A stretch of 64,000 nucleotides of DNA from CADCTQ01 sp963844325 (GTDB taxonomy: Bacteria > Bacteroidota > Bacteroidia > Cytophagales > 172606-1), in assembly GCA_963844325.1 (NCBI GenBank), contig CAWJNV010000001.1:2679802-2743801 (forward strand), given 5' to 3'. A model generated the notes under the pieces. It had not been told where the DNA came from. It did not search any database and worked only from the letters and a program-made list of their open reading frames with translations. Of the stretch, positions 33,801 through 41,631 are shown piece by piece (the first letter of the stretch is position 1; each line of letters opens with the position of its first letter). The position numbers and the translations under genes were made by a program.

Positions 33801-34253
33801 TTCCTTGCCGTTGTCGAGCCACAGCACCTGTACCAGCGTGATCCACTGGCCGAAGCCCGCGTTGTAAAACCGGCCCAGGATCACCGAATAGGAGCCTTCC
33901 TGCCGCAGGGAAAGGGGCTTGGACTGGCCGTCGTAGGAACCCTTCAGCGTACTGTAGTCGCCGCGGATGTAGGAAGAGAGGGTACGCTCTTTGGTGTCGG
34001 CCCCGGCCGCCTTGTTGAAGGTGATCTTCTGGTGGGGCACCAGCAGGATGGTCAGCGCATCCACCAGGGTCGATTTGCCCGATCCAATGTCGCCGGTGAG
34101 CAGGGAGTTGTTGCCTTCGGGCGCAAGGCTCCAGATCCGGTTGTGAAAAGTGCCCCAGTTGAGTACTTCCAGACGGTGCAGGCGGAAGCCGGCGCGGGCA
34201 TTGTCAGCGGCAAAATCAATCATCGGGGGAGCAATCATGGGCGGGGCAATCAT
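30879..34253 (-). CDS. jetC: Wadjet SMC-like ATPase JetC
   Basis: A 1124-residue SMC/MukB-like protein. A Walker A motif (GDIGSGKSTLVDAL) lies near residues 54-67, long coiled-coil arms over about 300-480 and 640-780, a signature motif (DGGSGGQKEKLAYTILAS) near residue 1004 and a Walker B (SFRFAVIDEAFGRGSDEST) near residue 1035. It forms the motor of the JetABC condensin, which extrudes plasmid DNA loops using ATP. The start codon overlaps the jetB stop by four bases (ATGA), which indicates coupled translation. Three in-frame ATGs at 34253, 34238 and 34223 arise from a 15-base tandem repeat (MIAPP MIAPP MID), so the true N-terminus is ambiguous by 10 residues. Confidence 0.95.
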   Translation of the reverse strand: MIAPPMIAPPMIDFAADNARAGFRLHRLEVLNWGTFHNRIWSLAPEGNNSLLTGDIGSGKSTLVDALTILLVPHQKITFNKAAGADTKERTLSSYIRGDYSTLKGSYDGQSKPLSLRQEGSYSVILGRFYNAGFGQWITLVQVLWLDNGKENKFFVVAGQPLDIKNHFTGFGKDIAQLKKRVRQTPGVEVFDTFKDYSLKFRSVFALKSEKALDLFYQTISMKSVSNLNDFVRNQMLEKADVKEKIDELKRNYDNLTRSYQAIGRARDQMHQLRPLVAQADQFGQVESTIRGLEACLEALPAYFNAEKATLLVAEMGGQRQELDHLAMQGAALLEEIAVKRQQEFELKNAIANNDKGKELERIKKSIVDTERARAEKFKKAQEYNRLAAALELKTTAVAESFLEARQAAAGLKADISAELVQLIAQRDDLNVTLNRQLELVQQEQSELNSLRQRKTQIPEENLKIRALLLDHTGLEAAELPFAGELLQVKKDEKEWEGAIERLLHNFGLSVLVPEQHYPAVSELADRTNLRGRLVYFRIPPQVKPNSSSRLPDDALFDKVEIKHDTPFYDWLENELREHFDYVCCHTLQQFARAPKAITRNGQVKSGKARHEKDDRRNLLDRKHYVLGWSNADKIKAIEKEIKTLEKTVGELQKGMQTIGKRQLFLQQQDRHLHDFLKFASFPEIDWEKEAKEIERLKADREALEKSSDQLKQLNAQLSAVQTRLKELEYAEREKVKRQGEIEGSLKAFEADLAACRATEGLLTDDERKRYFPRLQGYHKQQTPTVKNINAIRDEVLKKINGEKDAAGKQLGGLRASVEKKMQAYKAAYPAETVEVDADVKSIPEFRAFLKKIEDEDLPRFEQRFKDALNKGVINDIVLFKAFLEKEEVEIRVKIDKINESLKSIEYNPGTYIELLRDKAQDKDIVDFQGDLRRCIANTLGESDAYGEAKFNQVKSILDRFNSGTPADLNWTARVTDVRNWFTFSASEKWAADGSEKRFYNSSDGGSGGQKEKLAYTILASALAYQFGLEWNQTKSRSFRFAVIDEAFGRGSDESTRYGLELFRRLDLQLLIVTPLQKINIIENYIQACHFVINNENGNNSVVKNLTIEEYHREKANLQPIHNA

Positions 34254-34828
34254 CGGGAAAGGGTGTAGTCGTACAATTTCTGTTTGATCTCCTGCAACTC
34301 GGTCACCGTGATGCGGGCTTTGAGAATGCGCATGACCTCGTACTCGCCGGTCCGGTTGACCAGCTTGCGCAGGAAATTGTAATCAACGAGTTTATTGATG
34401 GTGGCGTCGATGCTGTCCACCACGCGGGCTTCGTTGGATTTTTCGGGCAAAAACGCCCGGATCATCTCCACGATTTGTTCGCGGGAGACAATCAGCCGCG
34501 AGGAGTCGCCGCCCTGGGCGTCAAACTCAAGCAGCCTTTCGCGCAGCAACACGCACAGCAGGGTCACCGGGTAACTCAGCGGCATCCGCCGCACCAGCAC
34601 GGGCAGGGCTTCTTCGTCGTCGGCTTCCGCGGTCCGCTGCCGCACGAAGGCGTACCCGTCCGATTCGTAGAGTTCCAGCATCAACCCCATCACCTGCAAA
34701 TACTGTTTGAGGTCGGCCTGGTAGGCAACGATCAGGTCCCAGGTTTTTTTGTCTTCCTCGTACACGACCCCTTGCAGCAGCCGGATCACGGCGGGGGAGT
34801 AGGGGGCCAGGGTGGTATTTTCGCTCAT
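34250..34828 (-). CDS. jetB: Wadjet MukE-like subunit JetB (DUF4194)
   Basis: A 192-residue winged-helix protein of the DUF4194 family. Supporting segments are GVVYEEDKKTWDLIVAYQA near the N-terminus, RRMPLSYPVTLLCVLLRERL in the middle and VDYNFLRKLVNRTGEYEVMR near the end. In the Jet condensin it is the MukE counterpart that contacts DNA and bridges JetA to JetC. Both ends overlap neighbours by four bases (ATGA), as expected for a stoichiometric complex. Confidence 0.92.
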   Translation of the reverse strand: MSENTTLAPYSPAVIRLLQGVVYEEDKKTWDLIVAYQADLKQYLQVMGLMLELYESDGYAFVRQRTAEADDEEALPVLVRRMPLSYPVTLLCVLLRERLLEFDAQGGDSSRLIVSREQIVEMIRAFLPEKSNEARVVDSIDATINKLVDYNFLRKLVNRTGEYEVMRILKARITVTELQEIKQKLYDYTLSR

Positions 34829-36270
34829 TTGCAGAAGATCAGCTGGGGAAAGGTAACTTCAAAGTATTTGTCGGTTTCGGTGTTGGCGATCAGGATTTGC
34901 TCCTGCACGTCGTCGTTGAGGACTGCTTTTTTGTCTTTGGTGGCAATGTCGTAGTAGGCCACTACTTCGGCCAGGCCCTTTTCCACCGGGAAAGCGTCAG
35001 TCACCTGTTTGAGCGTCACCTGGCTCTCCGCCTGCAACAACTGCCGGATGCGTTTGCGAAGCTGCTCCACGTCGATGAACGACTGGTTGTAGAGCTTGGC
35101 GTACTGGTCGGCGCCGATGGTTTGCTGGTCGCCCGGTTCGTAGCCCACGTCGGTCATTTCCACTTTGCGGGGCGAGGTGAACAGGGGCCGGTCCATCACC
35201 AGTTCCACGAAAGGCCGGTCGTCGAGCAGCAGGAAGTCGGCGTGGCGGGGCGGGTTGTCTTTTACGCGCAGGGCCAGCGCCTGCACCTCCCGGATCACCT
35301 CGCCCATGCGCTTGTTCTCCAGGTACGCCTTGCTGTCGAGGAATTTGCGCAGCTGTTCGATGAGCTGGTGATTGGTTTTGTTGACCCGGTCGCCGGCTTC
35401 GATCAGGTTGATTTTGATGCGGTCCAGGAAGTCGTCCTTTTTCACCTCCTGCACTTCGGGCAGCGTGCTTACCGTTTCGAGCAGGGCCGACAGTTCATCC
35501 TGTTTCTGCTGCGAAAGCAGGAATTCCCAGAAGGCCAGGAAGCTTTTGCCCTGGTCGGTATTCCACAGCAGGTCGTTGGCCTTGAACACCTCGTCGAGCA
35601 GCTTGCCCTTGCGGAGGTTGGCGTGTACCTGTTTCTCCCGCACGGCCTGGTCGATGTCGCGAAAGTTGTACTCGATCTGCCGGAAGTCGGCCAGGAGCCG
35701 GCGGGCCGTGTTGTGCACCTCAAAGTAGAGTTCTTTGATCTTGCGGCCGTTGCGGTCCTCCACATCCCCGGCCTTTACCCGTTCGATTTCCCGTTCGATC
35801 TCCTTCTTCTGCCGGTTGAGTTCCTTGAGCTTCTTTCTCGGATCGTCGGTGCTCTGGTAGGCAATGTCTTTGAGGAGGGTATAAATGCGCAGCAGCCGCG
35901 ATTCGGTGCCGATAAATTCTTCCCGGTTGAGGTCCTTGATCCAGTCCATTGCCTTTTCGGTGGCGGGCGTAAGCTGGAAAACGGGTTCGTCACTGCTGGG
36001 CGGGTAGTATTTGCGCAGCAGGCCGTCGGCCGTCCACCGGTCGAGGTAGGCCGGGGCCGTATCCGGGTAAAGCCCTTCCTCGTTGTTTTCCCGCAGGTAG
36101 TACAGGTAGTCGGAGAGTTGCTGGGTGAGTTCGGCGTCGGTGATGTCGATGCGGTTGTTGCCCTTAAACTCCTGGTACAGAAAGCTGATGATCAGGGGCG
36201 CATTGTCCAGCTTGAGCAGGCGGACGGCCGGGTTGGGCAACACTACGTTCTTGATGTAAAAATGATCCAT
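34825..36270 (-). CDS. jetA: Wadjet kleisin-like subunit JetA (DUF3375)
   Basis: A 481-residue protein, starting at the ATG at 36270 (MDHFYIKNVVLPNPAVRLL); the frame is open 7 codons further to a TTG. It matches DUF3375: an N-terminal winged-helix part (NAPLIISFLYQEF), helical coiled-coil segments around residues 150-210 (KKLKELNRQKKEIEREIERV) and a C-terminal winged-helix part. In the complex it is the MukF/kleisin counterpart linking two JetC heads. It is the first gene of the operon; a possible promoter lies about 20 bases upstream. Confidence 0.92.
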   Translation of the reverse strand: MDHFYIKNVVLPNPAVRLLKLDNAPLIISFLYQEFKGNNRIDITDAELTQQLSDYLYYLRENNEEGLYPDTAPAYLDRWTADGLLRKYYPPSSDEPVFQLTPATEKAMDWIKDLNREEFIGTESRLLRIYTLLKDIAYQSTDDPRKKLKELNRQKKEIEREIERVKAGDVEDRNGRKIKELYFEVHNTARRLLADFRQIEYNFRDIDQAVREKQVHANLRKGKLLDEVFKANDLLWNTDQGKSFLAFWEFLLSQQKQDELSALLETVSTLPEVQEVKKDDFLDRIKINLIEAGDRVNKTNHQLIEQLRKFLDSKAYLENKRMGEVIREVQALALRVKDNPPRHADFLLLDDRPFVELVMDRPLFTSPRKVEMTDVGYEPGDQQTIGADQYAKLYNQSFIDVEQLRKRIRQLLQAESQVTLKQVTDAFPVEKGLAEVVAYYDIATKDKKAVLNDDVQEQILIANTETDKYFEVTFPQLIFCK

Positions 36271-36288
36271 CCGGGAAGGGGCTTTCGC

Positions 36289-36296
36289 CAAAAATA
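36289..36296 (-). promoter_or_regulatory. Possible -7 promoter element for the jet operon
   Basis: TATTTTTG on the minus strand matches the Bacteroidota consensus TAnnTTTG. It lies 19 bases before the jetA ATG. I find no clear TTTG -33 box at the usual distance. Confidence 0.4.
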
Positions 36297-36502
36297 ACGA
36301 ACTGACCGCGAATTCCTACGGGTGAAAGGGGGGAGCGTGTAAAAGAGTTAACGGTACCCCGGGCAGTTCGAACCAAAATCTTTGCATCGGGGTATACTAC
36401 CCTTGGAAATGCGACCGTGCCGCGCCTGGATGCCTTGCACCCGGCCCGTCCGAACCGCAACTTTAGTCCCGGCCCGTTCACCCCATTCATACCTTATATT
36501 CC

Positions 36503-38005
36503 ATGTCCAACTGTTCCAGATGCATTTGCACCCTCCTGTGCCTGGCCCTGCTGATTCCGGCAACGGCCGGGGCGCAAGGCCGGAAAAAACCGAAGCAAAC
36601 CCCGCCGGCCGTACCGGCCATCCGGGAAGCCGATCTCAAGAAGGACCTGTACGCCATGGCCGGCGACCATTTCCGGGGCCGCGAAGCGGGTACGCTCGAC
36701 GAGTTGAAAGTATCCGCGTGGTGGGCCGAACAGTTGCGGGCGGCGGGCCTGGAGCCGGCCGGCGACGACGGCACCTACTTCCAGTTCTTTTCGCTGTGGC
36801 GCAACCGGGTGGCGCCCGGCAGTACCGTGCGCATCGGGAACGTGCCCCTGGCACTGTGGACCGACGTGCTGGTGGCCCAGACGGCCCCGGCTACCGTGTC
36901 GGCGCCCCTCGTTTTCCTGGGTACGCCCACCGACGAGGAAATCACCCGGGCCGACCTGCAAGGCAAGGCCGTTGCCATCCAGGCTTCGCCGGCGGGCCTC
37001 AACCTGAACGTGTCGCTGCCCGAACGCCGCTACCCCGGCTACGTGCTGCGCAAGTACAGCGCCGCGCTGCTGGCAAAAGGCGCGGCGGCCATCGTGTTCG
37101 TGGCCGACGAATGGGGCGAAAGGAGCTGGAGCCAGGTGCTGCCGGCCCTGCGCCGCGGCACCTACGACCTGGAGGGCGGCCCCTCGGCCACCATTCCCGC
37201 CAAAGTGCCCGTGCTGTGGGTGCACGCCGGGGCCCTGGAAGGCATCCGGGCGCCCGGTGCGACGCTACAGGCCGACATCCGGGTCGAACACTTCCAGTAC
37301 CCTTCGGTGAACATCGTGGCGAAGGTAGCGGGCACCGACCCGGCGCTTTCGAAGGAACACGTACTGTTCAGCGGCCACCAGGACCACGACGGCATCCGGC
37401 AGCCGTACGGCCCCGACTCGGTGTACAACGGCGCCGACGACAATGCCACCGTCAGCGTGGCGATGCTGGCCGTGGCCCGGGCCTTTAAGCAGCAGCCGGG
37501 CCGGCGGTCGGCGCTTTTCGTCTGGCACGGGGCCGAAGAACGGGGCCTGCTGGGCTCCCGCTGGTACGCCCAGCACCCCACCGTGCCCAAAGCCTCGGTG
37601 GTGGCGGTGCTCAACGGCGACATGATCGGGCGGAACGCGCCGGACAGCGCCGCCCTGCTGGGCCGGCAACCGCCGCACCGGAACTCGGCCGAACTGGTCG
37701 CAATGGCCCTCCAGGCCAACGCGGAAGGCCCGCAATTCAAGCTCGATACGCTCTGGGACCGGCCCGACCACGTGGAAGGCTGGTATTTTCGCAGCGACCA
37801 CCTGCCCTACGCCCGGGCGGGCTACCCGGCCCTGTTCTACACCACGCTGCTGCACCCCGACTACCACACGCCGATGGACGACCCCGAACACATCGATTAC
37901 CGCAAGCTGCTGCGCATGACCGAGTGGATCTACCGGACGGGCTGGAAGGTGGCCGAAGCCGACAAACGGCCCGCCCTTGACCCAGACTTCAAACTGGAAC
38001 GGTAA
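36503..38005 (+). CDS. Secreted M28 family metallopeptidase with PA domain
   Basis: A 500-residue exported peptidase with a signal peptide (TLLCLALLIPATAGAQG). A protease-associated insert spans about residues 125-260. The zinc ligands of M28 are visible: LFSGHQDHDG (His), YNGADDNATVSV (bridging Asp), WHGAEERGLLGS (Glu pair), LNGDMIGRN (Asp) and HPDYHTPMDDPEHID (last His). It is divergent from the Wadjet operon and is a distant relative of the M28 protein at 24603-26225. A general peptide-degrading role is likely. Confidence 0.88.
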   Translation: MSNCSRCICTLLCLALLIPATAGAQGRKKPKQTPPAVPAIREADLKKDLYAMAGDHFRGREAGTLDELKVSAWWAEQLRAAGLEPAGDDGTYFQFFSLWRNRVAPGSTVRIGNVPLALWTDVLVAQTAPATVSAPLVFLGTPTDEEITRADLQGKAVAIQASPAGLNLNVSLPERRYPGYVLRKYSAALLAKGAAAIVFVADEWGERSWSQVLPALRRGTYDLEGGPSATIPAKVPVLWVHAGALEGIRAPGATLQADIRVEHFQYPSVNIVAKVAGTDPALSKEHVLFSGHQDHDGIRQPYGPDSVYNGADDNATVSVAMLAVARAFKQQPGRRSALFVWHGAEERGLLGSRWYAQHPTVPKASVVAVLNGDMIGRNAPDSAALLGRQPPHRNSAELVAMALQANAEGPQFKLDTLWDRPDHVEGWYFRSDHLPYARAGYPALFYTTLLHPDYHTPMDDPEHIDYRKLLRMTEWIYRTGWKVAEADKRPALDPDFKLER

Positions 38006-38027
38006 GCCCCGGCAAACACCGTTACGG

Positions 38028-38204
38028 GTGGTGTCAGGTTCTCGTACGTGTTTAACGCTAATCACGTACAGGTTCTCAAACCTGACACTTAGGACATAAT
38101 AACGCATCCCGGGCCTTTTGCGGTTCTCCGGATGAGATTGCTTCGTCAGGCCCACACCCCAAACCAGCCCCCTTTCCTCGCAATGACGCACCTCATACAA
38201 CCCG
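38028..38204. repeat. Intergenic inverted repeats between convergent genes
   Basis: GTGTCAGGTTCTCGTACGTG pairs with a downstream segment that ends AACCTGACAC, forming a hairpin of about 60 bases, probably a bidirectional terminator. Next to it is a GATTGCTTCGTCAGGC ... CCTCGCAATGAC element, a dispersed intergenic repeat type found in many genomes. No gene lies in 38006-38226. Confidence 0.65.
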
Positions 38205-38226
38205 CTAAGCACGTACTGAAAAGTCC

Positions 38227-38718
38227 TTAAAAATCCAGCACGTAGTACTGGCACAGGAAAGTCTGGCCGAATTCCCTGATCTCCTTCCGGTAAGTGGGCA
38301 CGAAGCCGTACCGTTCGTAAAAGCGCATCAGGGCGGGCCGGGTCGCGTCCGTTTCCAACTGGATCTGCCCAATGCCCCGCGCCCGGCAGGTCTGCCGGCA
38401 GAAGTCGAGGATGGGGGCAAACAACCCCTGCCCGGCAAAGGCGCGCCGGATGGCTACTTTGTGGATAAAGCCGGCCGTACCATCGGGCACGTCAGGGTAG
38501 TAGAGCGGGTCCTTCCATTGCAGGGTAAAGGTAGCGGCGGCTACCCCGTCGGCGTACATCACGTAGCAGTTCCCCCGGGTGTACGCGTCAAACAAGTTCC
38601 CGGGGGTAAGCGTGTCCAACTGCCACATTTCCTGCCCGGAGTCCGCCAGCCACTGGCCTACCTCGCGCAGAACGGCCAGGAAAACGTCGGGTTGATCGCG
38701 GTGAAAGGTAAACTGCAT
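38227..38718 (-). CDS. GNAT N-acetyltransferase
   Basis: A 163-residue acetyltransferase from the ATG at 38718 (MQFTFHRDQPDVFL); an ATG 11 codons upstream at 38751 is possible. The acetyl-CoA loop VAIRRAFAGQGLFAPILDF and the following QLETDATRPALMRFYERYGF are typical of GNAT motifs A and B. Acceptor unknown. It follows the Gfo/Idh/MocA gene on the same strand with a short gap. Confidence 0.85.
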   Translation of the reverse strand: MQFTFHRDQPDVFLAVLREVGQWLADSGQEMWQLDTLTPGNLFDAYTRGNCYVMYADGVAAATFTLQWKDPLYYPDVPDGTAGFIHKVAIRRAFAGQGLFAPILDFCRQTCRARGIGQIQLETDATRPALMRFYERYGFVPTYRKEIREFGQTFLCQYYVLDF

Positions 38719-38773
38719 CGGCGTGCCAGGCTTTGTACAGTGAATAATCATGCTTTTGCAAAACGGTACCGGC

Positions 38774-39856
38774 TTACAACCGTACGGGTTGCCCGGTCCG
38801 TACCGACTCGTCGCAGGCAAAGGCGACTTGCAGGCTGTTGAGGGCGTCGTCGAGGTGGTCGGTCAGGTCGAGGTTTTCGCGGATGGCTTGCAGGAAGTAC
38901 CGTTGTTCGCGGTTGCAGAGTTCCTGGTGGTCCGGCTCGTCCTGCATGTCGATCCAGGTATCTTCCTGCACGAACTGGTTGCCCGCCGTCAGGCCGGCGT
39001 GGTGTACCCGCAGCGATTCGGTCTTGGTGTGGGAGTCTACGTGGTCGGATTTGCCGGTGCCGCCGGCGTTTTTAGCCACAATGGAAACGCACCCTTTCGG
39101 CCCGATCACGTCCTTCACGAAAAAAGCCGTTTCGCTCATCATCGGTCCCCAGCCGGCTTCGTACCAGCCCACCGAACCATCCTCGAAGCGGATCTGCAAC
39201 TGGCCGTAGTTGTAGTTGCCGGCCGGAATGTCCTCCGTGAGCCGGGCCCCGATGGCATTGACCTGCACGGGTTTGGAGCGGGTCATCTGGCACATCACGT
39301 CGATGTAGTGCACGCCGCAGTCCACGATGGGGCTGAGGCTTTTCATCAGGTTGCGGTGCACGTTCCACATCTGGCCGTGGCTCTGCTGGTTGAGGTTCAT
39401 GCGCATCACCAGGGGTTTGCCCATTTCCCGGGCAATGTCCACAAACTTCATCCACGAAGGGTGGTGGCGCAGGATGTAGCCGACCACCACTTTCTTGTCC
39501 GCTTTCCGGGCGGCGGCGATTACCCGCCTGGCGCCTGCTACCGTATCGGCGATGGGCTTTTCAAGGAATACGTGGCACCCCTGTTCGAGGGCCTGCACGG
39601 CAAAGGCTTCGTGCGTGTCGGGATACGTGGAGATGCAGACCGCGTCGGGCCGCGTGTTGCGCAGGGCGGTGGTAAAATCATCGAACAGTTCGTAGCCGCC
39701 GCCCAGCTTTTCGTTGAGAACGTTTTTGCTGTTGCCCGTGGAGACGATGCCGCAGATTTCGAAACCGTCGATGGACGAATAAGCCATTGCGTGGGAGGAG
39801 CCCATATTGCCGCAGCCGACAACCAGGACCCGCGTATGTTGGGTGGAAACTGCCAT
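38774..39856 (-). CDS. Gfo/Idh/MocA-family NAD(P)-dependent oxidoreductase
   Basis: A 360-residue cytoplasmic dehydrogenase from the ATG at 39856 (MAVSTQHTRVLVVGCGNMG). The N-terminal Rossmann fold carries GCGNMGSSHA, then STYPDTHEAF and the conserved EKPIADT with its catalytic-region Lys-Pro. The C-terminal half (GYILRHHPSWMKFVDIAREMGKP and NLMKSLSPIVDCGVHYIDV) is the substrate-binding alpha/beta domain; D and H of DCGVHYIDV are the usual catalytic pair. It acts on a sugar or inositol-like substrate. It forms a minus-strand pair with the acetyltransferase. Confidence 0.88.
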   Translation of the reverse strand: MAVSTQHTRVLVVGCGNMGSSHAMAYSSIDGFEICGIVSTGNSKNVLNEKLGGGYELFDDFTTALRNTRPDAVCISTYPDTHEAFAVQALEQGCHVFLEKPIADTVAGARRVIAAARKADKKVVVGYILRHHPSWMKFVDIAREMGKPLVMRMNLNQQSHGQMWNVHRNLMKSLSPIVDCGVHYIDVMCQMTRSKPVQVNAIGARLTEDIPAGNYNYGQLQIRFEDGSVGWYEAGWGPMMSETAFFVKDVIGPKGCVSIVAKNAGGTGKSDHVDSHTKTESLRVHHAGLTAGNQFVQEDTWIDMQDEPDHQELCNREQRYFLQAIRENLDLTDHLDDALNSLQVAFACDESVRTGQPVRL

Positions 39857-39963
39857 AAGGTTTTTGTAAGGGTACGTGTCAGCCAACGAAGATGGCCCTT
39901 TATTCGCAAATTTATCCGTATACGGATCTTTTTTTAACTTCACCCGCAACCCCTTCAACCGCT

Positions 39964-40575
39964 ATGGACCATTCGCTGTTGCTACCCCGGACTACCTTCG
40001 GGGACCCGGCCCACCGGGGAAACGTACTCTCCCGCGCCGAAGCCACCCAACTGCTGGAACAGTGGGTAAAAAACGATAAACTCCGGCTCCACATGCGCCA
40101 GGTGGGGCACCTGATGCAGGCGTGGGCCCAAACCCGGGAACAACTGGATGCACCGGCCCAGTGGCAGTGGTACCTGGCCGGACTGCTGCACGACGCCGAC
40201 TGGGAACAGTGGCCGCAGGAACATTGCCGCCGCATCATCGGGGAACTCGAAACGCGCCGGGTAGACCCGGCCATCCTCCGGGCCATTGCCTGCCACGGCC
40301 CCCGGTATTTCGGGGTCGAGCCCGAAACGCCGATGGAAAAAATGCTCTACGCCTTTGATGAACTTTCGGGACTCATCCACGCCTACTCCCTCATGCGGCC
40401 CGGCGGGTACGAAGGCATGGAGGTCGGGGGCGTTAAAAAACGGCTCAAAGACAAAACGTTCGCGGCCCAGGTGTCCCGCGAGGACGTCAACGACGCGGCG
40501 GCCCGCGCCGGGGTAAGCGTGGAGGAACTGATTGCGTTCATCATCAGGCACCAGGCTGCGCTTCCGGCCTGGTAG
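39964..40575 (+). CDS. HD-domain phosphohydrolase
   Basis: A 203-residue protein from the ATG at 39964 (MDHSLLLPRTTFGDPAHRG). The metal-binding HD motif is GLLHDADWEQW near residue 78, with an upstream His in HMRQVGHLMQAWA and the later ACHGPRYFG. It belongs to the HDIG-type group of small hydrolases. The substrate, probably a nucleotide, is unknown. Divergent from the Gfo/Idh/MocA gene. Confidence 0.82.
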   Translation: MDHSLLLPRTTFGDPAHRGNVLSRAEATQLLEQWVKNDKLRLHMRQVGHLMQAWAQTREQLDAPAQWQWYLAGLLHDADWEQWPQEHCRRIIGELETRRVDPAILRAIACHGPRYFGVEPETPMEKMLYAFDELSGLIHAYSLMRPGGYEGMEVGGVKKRLKDKTFAAQVSREDVNDAAARAGVSVEELIAFIIRHQAALPAW

Positions 40576-40684
40576 AAAACTGGTAGCAAAAAAGAACCGG
40601 GACCTGCTGACATAGGGTTGTCACCCATCGGCCGTTTATTTGTAAAATACCCGGCCGGGCGGGCAGTATCTTACTACAACGCGC

Positions 40685-41110
40685 ATGAAAACAGTAGCCG
40701 AAAAAATGGGCATCAGGCCGGGCATGCGGGCCATCCTGGTGCGGGCACCCGAAGGGATAGCCCAGACGATCCGTTTGCCCGGGTTGGACCTGGCCCCCAC
40801 GCTGGCGGAGGATTTCGATTACATTCATTTCTTTGCCCGCAGCCGGGCCGACCTGCGGGAGCACTTGCCCGGTTTGAAAAGCCACCTCAGGCCCACGGGC
40901 ATGCTCTGGGTGTCGTGGCCGAAGGCCGGGCAGGCGGGCACGGACCTTTCGCTGCCCGCCGTAATTGAGATCGGCTACGACCACGGGCTGGTTGAAAGCA
41001 AGACCCTGGGCATTGACCGGGTGTGGGCGGCCATGAAGTTTACGTTTCCAAAGGCCGGAAAGACGTACCGCAACAGCTACGGCACGTTGAAGAATGATCC
41101 ATCTCAGTAA
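40685..41110 (+). CDS. DUF3052 family protein
   Basis: A 141-residue protein with the family pattern KMGIRPGMRAILVRAPEG at the start, DYIHFFARSRADLREHLP in the middle and MLWVSWPKAGQAGTDLS, then VIEIGYDHGLVESKTLGID. DUF3052 proteins are small, cytoplasmic and of unknown function, and are often encoded near stress or regulator genes. Here it begins a co-directional series of three small genes. Confidence 0.82.
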   Translation: MKTVAEKMGIRPGMRAILVRAPEGIAQTIRLPGLDLAPTLAEDFDYIHFFARSRADLREHLPGLKSHLRPTGMLWVSWPKAGQAGTDLSLPAVIEIGYDHGLVESKTLGIDRVWAAMKFTFPKAGKTYRNSYGTLKNDPSQ

Positions 41111-41169
41111 AATGGGTAAATAGTGGTTCGTTGTTCGATTCCTCGCGGGTTTTTAATCAGATATTCAGT

Positions 41170-41598
41170 ATGGCCGTACCCAAACCAAAAAAGGAGAAGT
41201 TGACGGATTCCGCGCAGGTTGACGCATTTTTAGCCCAACTGCAACATCCGCTGAAGGAAGCCATCGGGGAAGTGCGCAGGATCATGTTAGGCGCCCACCC
41301 CGAACTCACCGAACACATCAAGTGGAATGCGCCGAGCTATTGTTACCGCGGCGACGACCGGGTCACGTTCAACCTGCACGGGGAGGGGTTTTTCCGGCTG
41401 GTGTTTCACTGCGGCGCCAAGGTAAAAGCCGTCAAACCGGCCGGACGACTACTCGATGACGCCACCGGGCTGCTGGAATGGGTGACCAATGACCGGGCCA
41501 CGGTTGCGTTTACGGGCGTGCCGGACGTACACGCGAAAGAAGCGGCCCTCGGGCGGGTGGTGAGGCAGTGGATCGCAGCCGCCGGTCAGGACGGGTAA
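41170..41598 (+). CDS. DUF1801 (YdhG-like) protein
   Basis: A 142-residue protein from the ATG at 41170 (MAVPKPKKEKLTDSAQV). The family signature is present: VRRIMLGAHPELTEHIKWNAPSYCYRG-like sequence spanning residues about 35-62, followed by beta strands FFRLVFHCGAKVKA and a terminal helix. The function is unknown; the fold is shared with small-ligand or iron-chaperone-like proteins. It lies between DUF3052 and the AlkZ-like gene on the same strand. Confidence 0.82.
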   Translation: MAVPKPKKEKLTDSAQVDAFLAQLQHPLKEAIGEVRRIMLGAHPELTEHIKWNAPSYCYRGDDRVTFNLHGEGFFRLVFHCGAKVKAVKPAGRLLDDATGLLEWVTNDRATVAFTGVPDVHAKEAALGRVVRQWIAAAGQDG

Positions 41599-41631
41599 AG
41601 GTTCACGAGATTCGCCATCCCCCATTACTTC

